From positions 60,954,447 through 61,018,446 of the forward strand of contig NC_082696.1 in assembly GCF_949987515.2 (NCBI RefSeq): a stretch of DNA of 64,000 nucleotides. The letters are read 5' to 3'. The position numbers were made by a program, and so were the translations under genes. Below the pieces are notes generated by a model. The model searched no databases. It saw only the letters and a list, made by a program, of their open reading frames with translations, and had not been told where the DNA came from. Shown in pieces: positions 58,755 through 64,000 of this stretch (its first letter is position 1; every line of letters begins with the position of its first letter). Source of the DNA: Delphinus delphis (lineage: Eukaryota > Chordata > Mammalia > Artiodactyla > Delphinidae).

Positions 58755-61123
58755 CAGATATACCTTTATTACATTTCTCAGACACTGCATTTTTTACATA
58801 TTGAAGGTTTGTGGCAACCCTGCACCAGGCAAGTCTATCAGTACCATTTTTCCAACAGCATTGGCTCACTTCGTGTCTCTGTCACATTTTCATAATTCTC
58901 ACAATATTTTAAACTTTTAAATTACCATTTACTTGCTGTGGTGATCTGTGATCAGCAGTCTTTGATGTTACTATTGTTAATTTGTTTTGGGGCACCAAGG
59001 ACTGCCCCCATATAAGGCAATTAATTTAATTGATAATTGTTGTCTGTGTTCTGACTGCTCCACGAACTAGCCATAACTCTGTTTCTCTCCCTCTCCTCGG
59101 CCCTCCCTATTCCCCAAGACACAAAAATATTGAAATTAGGACCATTAATAACCCTACAACAGTCTCTAAGTGTTCATACGAAAGGAAGAGTCTCACATCT
59201 CTCACTTTAAATCAAAAGTTAGAAATGATTAAGCTTAGTGAGTAAGGCATATGGAAAGTGAAGATAGGCAGAAAGCTAGGCTTCTTGCCCCAAACAGCTA
59301 CATTGTGAATGCAAAGGAAAAGTTCTTGAAGGAAATTAGAAGTACTACCCCAGGGAACACACGAATGATAAGAAAGCCAAACAGCCTTATTGCCAATAGG
59401 AAGAAAGTTTTAGTGGTCTGGATAGATCAAATCAGCCACAACATTCTGTTAAGCCAAAGCCTAACCCAGAGCAAGACTCTAACTCTCTTCCATTCTCTGA
59501 AAACTGAAAGAGGTGAGGAAGTTGCAGAAGAAAAGTTTGAATCTAGCAGAGGTTGATTCCTGAGATTTAAGGAAAAAAGTCATCTCCATCACATAAAAGT
59601 GCAAGGTGAAGCAGCAAGTGCCAATGTAGAAGCTGCTGCCTGCAGCAAGTTACACATAAGATCTAGCTAAGATAATTCATGAAGGTGACTACACTAAACA
59701 ATAGATATTCAAGGTAGATGAAGCAGGATTCTATTGGAAGAGGATGTCATCTAGGACTTTCATAGCTAGAGAGGAGAAATCAATGCCTGATTTCAAAGCT
59801 TCAAAGGACAGGCAGATTCTCTTGTCTTAGGAGCTAATGCAGCTGGTGACTTTAAGTTGAAGCCAATGCTTATTTAGCATTGCAAAAATCGTAGGTCCCT
59901 TAAGAATTATGCTAAGTCTACTCTGCCTGTGTTCTATAAATAGAACAACAAAGCCTGGATGACAACACATCTGTTTACAACATGGTTTACCGAATATGTT
60001 AAGCTCACTGTTGAGTTCTACTGCTTAGAAAAAAAATGATTCCTTTCAGTATATTACCACTCATTGACAATGCACCTTGGTCACTCAAGAGTGCCAATGG
60101 AGATGTACAAGAAGACTCATGTTGTTCTAATGCCTGCTAACACAACATCTATTCTGCAGCTCATGGATCAAACAGTCATTTTGACTTTCAAGTCTTATTA
60201 TTTAAAAAATACATTTCGTAGTTCTACAACTGCCATAGATATTGATTCCTTTGATGGATCTGGGCAAAGTAAATTGAAAACTTTCTGAAAAATATCCACC
60301 ATTCTAGATGCCGTTAAGAACATGGGAAGAGTTCAAAATATCAACATTAATGGGAGATTCGGAAGAAGTTGATTCCAACCCCCATAGATCACTTTGAGGG
60401 ACTTAAGACTTCAGTGGAGGAAGTAACTGCAGATACGGTGGAAATAGGAAACAAACTAGAATTAGAAGTGGAGCCTGAAGAGGTGACTAAATTGCTGCAA
60501 TCTCATGATGGAACTACTGGACAAGGAGTTGCTTCTTATGGATGAGCAAAGAAAGTGGTTTCTTGAGAAGGAAACTACTCGTGGTGAAGATACTGTGAAG
60601 ATTATTAAAATGACAACAAATATTTAGAATATTACATAAACTTAGCTGATAAAGCAGTAGCAGCATTTGGAAGGATTGACTCCAATTTTGAAAGAAGCTC
60701 TAGTGGGTAAAATGCTATCAAATAGCATTGTATGCTACAGAGAAATCATTCGGGAAAGGAAGAGTCAATTGGTGTGGCTGACTTCATTGTTATCTTATTT
60801 TAAGAAATTTCCATAGTGCCTCAGCCTTCATCAACCACTAGCCTGATCAGTGAGCAGCCACCAACACTGAGGCAAGACCCTCCACCAGCAAAAATATTAC
60901 AACTTCCTGAAGGCTCAGATGATGGTAAGCACTTTTTAGCAATAAATTATTTTTTGATTAAGGGATGTACATTGTGTTTTTAGACATTATGCTATTGAAT
61001 ACTTAACAGACTACAGTATAGTGTAAACAATTTTTATATGCCCTGGGAAATCAAAAAATTCATGTGATTCACTTTATTGTGGTGGTCTAGAACTGAACCT
61101 GCAACATTGCCAACATATGCCTG
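58755..61123 (+). mobile_element. Tigger1 DNA transposon (TcMar-Tigger/pogo), essentially full length
   Basis: About 2.37 kb, bounded by terminal inverted repeats (CAGATATACC at the left; CATATGCCTG at the right, whose complement is CAGGCATATG). It is flanked by the TA target duplication (58,753-58,754 and 61,124-61,125). Left-end features include TTTGTGGCAACCCTGCACCA and ATTTGTTTTGGGGCACCAAG; right-end features include TTCATGTGATTCACTTTATT and GTGGTGGTCTAG. Cut-and-paste element, now fixed and dead. It inserted into an old L1. Confidence 0.92.
59157..60925 (+). pseudogene. Tigger1 transposase pseudogene
   Basis: Codes, in broken frames, for a pogo-type transposase: an N-terminal helix-turn-helix/CENP-B-like DNA-binding region ([14 protein letters not shown] at about 59,205-59,245, then [18 protein letters not shown] and [16 protein letters not shown]), a second CENP-B-type part (EEKFESSRG), and the catalytic DDE/D region with a LIDNAP motif at about 60,060-60,077 and [13 protein letters not shown] at 60,134-60,172. 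The usual ATG is mutated (ACA at about 59,157). A stop follows LSE at 59,245 and frameshifts follow. The related CENP-B and TIGD host genes have kept intact frames; this copy has not. Confidence 0.85.
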
Positions 61124-61125
61124 TA

Positions 61126-61410
61126 TTACAAGTATCTACATAGGTAACCAAAGATACTGACTGTAAAAAAGCAAGCTGCAAAATGAAATATTTAGATAAA
61201 TTTTAAATACCATAATCCATACTTTATGGAATCACACAGATTTAAGAAAAAGTATAAAAACATAGACTGTAAACATGAATCAAATTTAATGCCTGCCTTT
61301 GATCATGGGGAGAAATTAATGGGATAAAGAAGTTCAAAGGCATCTGTATTGTTTTATTTGTTTAAAAGAGAGGAGTGTAAACAAATATGACAAAACTATA
61401 GCATTCTTTA
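61126..61410 (+). repeat. Old LINE-1 remnant, 3' part after Tigger1
   Basis: A-rich sense L1-like sequence continues after the Tigger1 TA: TCAAATTTAATGCCTGCCTT, ATCATGGGGAGAAATTAATG and TTTGTTTAAAAGAG. Continuity with 57,850-58,752 is inferred from orientation and order. Confidence 0.5.
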
Positions 61411-61418
61411 AATCCGTA

Positions 61419-61590
61419 TGCTTGCAACAAGTTGTAATATTAAAAATTCAGTGTGCTGTCTTCTCCTAACCATCTCTTCAGTCAATAACACATCTTTCCG
61501 CATTTCTTCCCATTATAATATTGATGGACTGCTTAGGGTGTCTAGTACTGTCTATTTTCATTGTTTTTCTCAATTTTCACATGTAAATCA
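61419..61590 (+). repeat. Direct repeat, copy 1
   Basis: Begins TGCTTGCAACAAGTTGTAAT and runs to TTTTCACATGTAAATCA. A diverged copy in the same orientation lies at 62,441-62,610, 1,022 bases away at the left edge and 1,020 at the right. Not a known family by eye. The frame at 61,418-61,633 overlaps it. Confidence 0.8.
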
Positions 61591-62010
61591 GTTCTCACAG
61601 ACTATGTCTGATCATTGTATTCCTTTCCCATGACCTACACTAGCCCGTCTTCAACTAATGCTGGAATATTTATGAGTCTTCAAGTAGTTTTTCTGCCTTC
61701 TGTTATTCCTATTACAACTCAGGCTACATCTGGTTCCAAGAACACTTTTCCTGAGGTAGCATTTATTCCTCTTTAGTCACTTAAATAAACTTATGGTACT
61801 TCCTTTTCCCTATGGTCTTGAATTTAAAGTCAGAAATTCAGTCTATATTTTTTAGAATTTGCAAATTTAAATGCTATATGTAATTCGCCTTTTATTTTCT
61901 AACAATTTCTCCCACATGGATTTCTCTCCCATTCTTTTCTGCCAAATCATGCTCATTACTCCTTGAAGTATTGACCAATAAGAATTTTACTCTAATTTAG
62001 CCTACTTTGT
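61590..62010. other. Unassigned non-coding DNA
   Basis: Sense L2 may be present at 61,720-62,000 (CTCATTACTCCTTGAAGTAT), but no diagnostic order was found. Confidence 0.4.
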
Positions 62011-62110
62011 GTTTATTCAATGAATATTCGTTAGTTACCTAATAAAGACTAGTGCTAGAGCCATAATATTCATAAGAAAGACATGATCCTTGCCCTTAAT
62101 AAGAAACTTA
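62010..62110 (-). repeat. L2 LINE fragment
   Basis: Antisense L2: TTTATTCAATGAATATTCGT, GACTAGTGCTAGAGCCATAA, GATCCTTGCCCTTAATAAG. Confidence 0.6.
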
Positions 62111-62440
62111 TATTGATATTTGTGCAGAAGTACTTGGTTCCTATGGGGTGCTACTGTCTCTTGGGTATATGTCTTAGCTCCTGAATCAGAGTGTTAGTTA
62201 CTTTGAGATTGTAAGCTGATTTTCTCTCCTTTCCTCTAATCTGCTATCCTGTCATCCACTTCAAAAAAATATATGTAAGTAGCAAATAATTGCTAATTCC
62301 CTTAACAAATCTAATCCCCCTCCTTGTGTGTGCCACATTCCACGTGTTATGCAGGGAAGTAACTCTACTGAATTGTGCCTTGTGTTCATCCTTAAACTTC
62401 CCCTGGGCATCTAGTCTACCTAGCACTTGTTAAAGTTGGG
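62110..62440. other. Unassigned non-coding DNA
   Basis: Nothing recognised; lies between the L2 fragment and the second copy of the direct repeat. Confidence 0.5.
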
Positions 62441-62610
62441 TGCTTGAAACAGGTTGTAATATTAAAAATTCAATATTCTGTCTCATCCCTGAGTCAATAA
62501 CATCTTTCCTTGATTCCTCCAATTATAATATTGGTTGACTACTTGGAATTTCTGGTCTACTACTATTTAATTTACTCTTACTGCTTTTCTCCATTCTCAC
62601 ATGTAAATCA
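62441..62610 (+). repeat. Direct repeat, copy 2
   Basis: Begins TGCTTGAAACAGGTTGTAAT, includes TAATATTAAAAATTCAATAT and AATTATAATATTGGTTGACT, and ends CATTCTCACATGTAAATCA. Matches copy 1 with many substitutions and a few small indels, so the duplication is old or both are fragments of one dispersed repeat. Confidence 0.8.
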
Positions 62611-63610
62611 TCTGACCCCAAAACACCTACTTCATGTGGTAGAATAGATCTTAGGTGGACTAGATGTAGCTAAAATTCTTGCTCTCAAGAAGATCTATCT
62701 TTTAGGCTTACATCCTAGAATGCCGTTATCATTAAAGTCAGTTCAATCTCTTGGAATTTGCCTCAACTTGCATCTTACATAGTTACCAAGCTCTCCTGTG
62801 TTGTACTTACACAAAATGCTAGCATTGCCTCAGGAAAAAATTGTCTTTGCTTCCTTGTTAAATTTGATTTATTATCTTCAGAGCCCATTTCACTTCACTA
62901 CTGACTAATCATAAAAAATGAAAACAAAAACACATGCCCAGCAGGGCCTGAATGTTTTCAAACTCATTGTACAAAGTAGAGGACACAGAGAGAGGGTGCA
63001 GCTCTGGGCGGCAGCTGCAGAGCCAGCATCTGGGTTCCACGATAATCACCTCTAGTGAATCACACCAGAGAAAGAGCAGAATCACGGCATGCAGTGAGCC
63101 TCAGACACCTCCACCTGTTTTTGAGACTGCACCGTGTTTATCAGGGTTGCAACTTGTGACATCTGGCAGTTTTTCTTATACTCTCTTTTCCTTGAGAGAA
63201 GAAAAAGAAAAAGAGAGACAATAAGAAATGTCATTACTGGCCAGCAGCTGGAAGATATTTGTGATTAAATTGCTGTATGTTTAAAGTCTTCAAATCATGT
63301 TTGTATGGCTGAAGGGCAGGAACTTGAAGGTGAAATGTTTACAAATAAATACATTTGTTCATTACTCCTGTGGTATATAAATGTGCCAGGTTGCTATCAT
63401 TTTTTTAAGATTCTCACAGATAGCAGTTTTTTGAACACTTGCAACTACAAACATGCTTATACATCTCACAGTGTTCACAAATAGATGAAGGTAAATCTGA
63501 ATGACATTCAAACAATGTGTGTATAAATTAGTAGGTGGATGAATAGTTGCCTATCTACTAACAAGTATAGTAAAATAAGTCAGCTTCTTGGTTACCTTCT
63601 GTGGTAGATA
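62610..63610. other. Unassigned non-coding DNA; GC-richer patch at 62,940-63,180
   Basis: No repeat named. The patch around 62,985-63,180 is richer in GC and carries a 90-residue frame (62,952-63,224), but no protein domain, start context or splice sites stood out. Confidence 0.4.
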
Positions 63611-64000
63611 GTATTATTAGTCTCCAAATATTCACCACCCACTTACTTACACCTGCCCCCACTCATGGGAGAAGTATAATTCCATGCCCCAATGATGTTG
63701 GGCTTTGCCATGTGACTTGTCTTGGCCAATCGGATTTGAACAGATATAACAGATGCCTCATCTTATCAGAAGTCGTTAGAAGTATTGCAGGTTTCTGTCA
63801 ATCACCTTGAACTTCTGCATTCTGCCATTACAGCAGTACATTGTAGTAGTGGCTGATTTTTCAGCCTGGGTCCTGGTCATGTGGAGCAAAGCCAAACACA
63901 GAAAGACCTAGTGGCAGCCCACCAATTCCAGCAAAACCCAGCCAAGTGAAGCCAACCCTCAGCATTTGTGTAACATATGTGAGAACTAAATAGTGTTGTC
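63610..64000 (+). repeat. Old LTR-like interspersed repeat, truncated by the window end
   Basis: Contains GGGCTTTGCCATGTGACTTG followed by TCTTGGCCAATCGGAT, and later AAAGCCAAACACAGAAAGAC and CAGCCAAGTGAAGCCAACCC. The first part is typical of old mammalian LTR-type repeats. Family not named; right end lies outside the window. Confidence 0.5.

Noticed and set aside
1..64000. A new multi-gene system
   Set aside because: No set of adjacent intact genes exists in the window; all coding remnants belong to known transposable-element or retroviral families.

Overview
This window is nuclear DNA from a placental mammal, almost certainly a cetacean or a close relative. The best evidence is two copies of a tRNA-derived SINE with the CHR-type sequence of whales, dolphins and hippos (44,270-44,470 and 53,958-54,190), plus a young cetartiodactyl-type LINE-1 with its GC-rich 5' UTR (21,503-26,207). 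No BovB or Bov-tA element was seen, which argues against a ruminant. Identification rests on sequence recognition alone; no search was run.

No protein-coding exon of a host gene could be recognised. All long open frames either belong to transposable elements (L1 ORF1, L1 ORF2, a dead Tigger transposase) or are chance frames in GC-rich or AT-rich DNA. The one gene-like landmark is a CpG island at about 8,450-9,920. It is probably the promoter and first-exon region of an unidentified gene, and the rest of the window would then be intron or flanking DNA. Splice-donor-like sites exist on both strands, so direction of transcription is undecided.

Layout: 1-3,450 holds a decayed ERV-L-type retrovirus, with pol fragments clearest at 1,850-3,040. 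3,450-8,450 is mostly unassigned AT-rich DNA. 8,450-9,920 is the CpG island. 12,180-17,830 holds two old LINE-1/HAL1-like elements in opposite orientation. 18,190-18,460 is a cetartiodactyl L1 3' fragment. 21,503-26,207 is a young L1 on the minus strand that keeps its whole 5' UTR, ORF1 and the ORF2 endonuclease but has lost most of the reverse transcriptase. 27-51 kb is a patchwork of MIR, L2 and old L1 pieces, with a CHR SINE inserted in an L2. 51.8-54.6 kb carries three MaLR-type LTRs, two of them apparent solo LTRs with target-site duplications and one split by a CHR SINE. 56.8-61.4 kb is a nest in which a complete Tigger1 DNA transposon sits inside an old L1. 61.4-62.6 kb has a diverged direct repeat spaced about 1.02 kb apart. 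The window ends in an old LTR-like repeat.

The elements do not cooperate in a pathway. Their value is as a record of successive insertions: L2 and MIR first, then old L1, MaLR and Tigger, then the cetacean L1 and SINEs. I found no convincing new biological system. The items most worth checking are the CpG island, the internally deleted L1 with its intact GC-rich promoter, and the two young SINE insertions.
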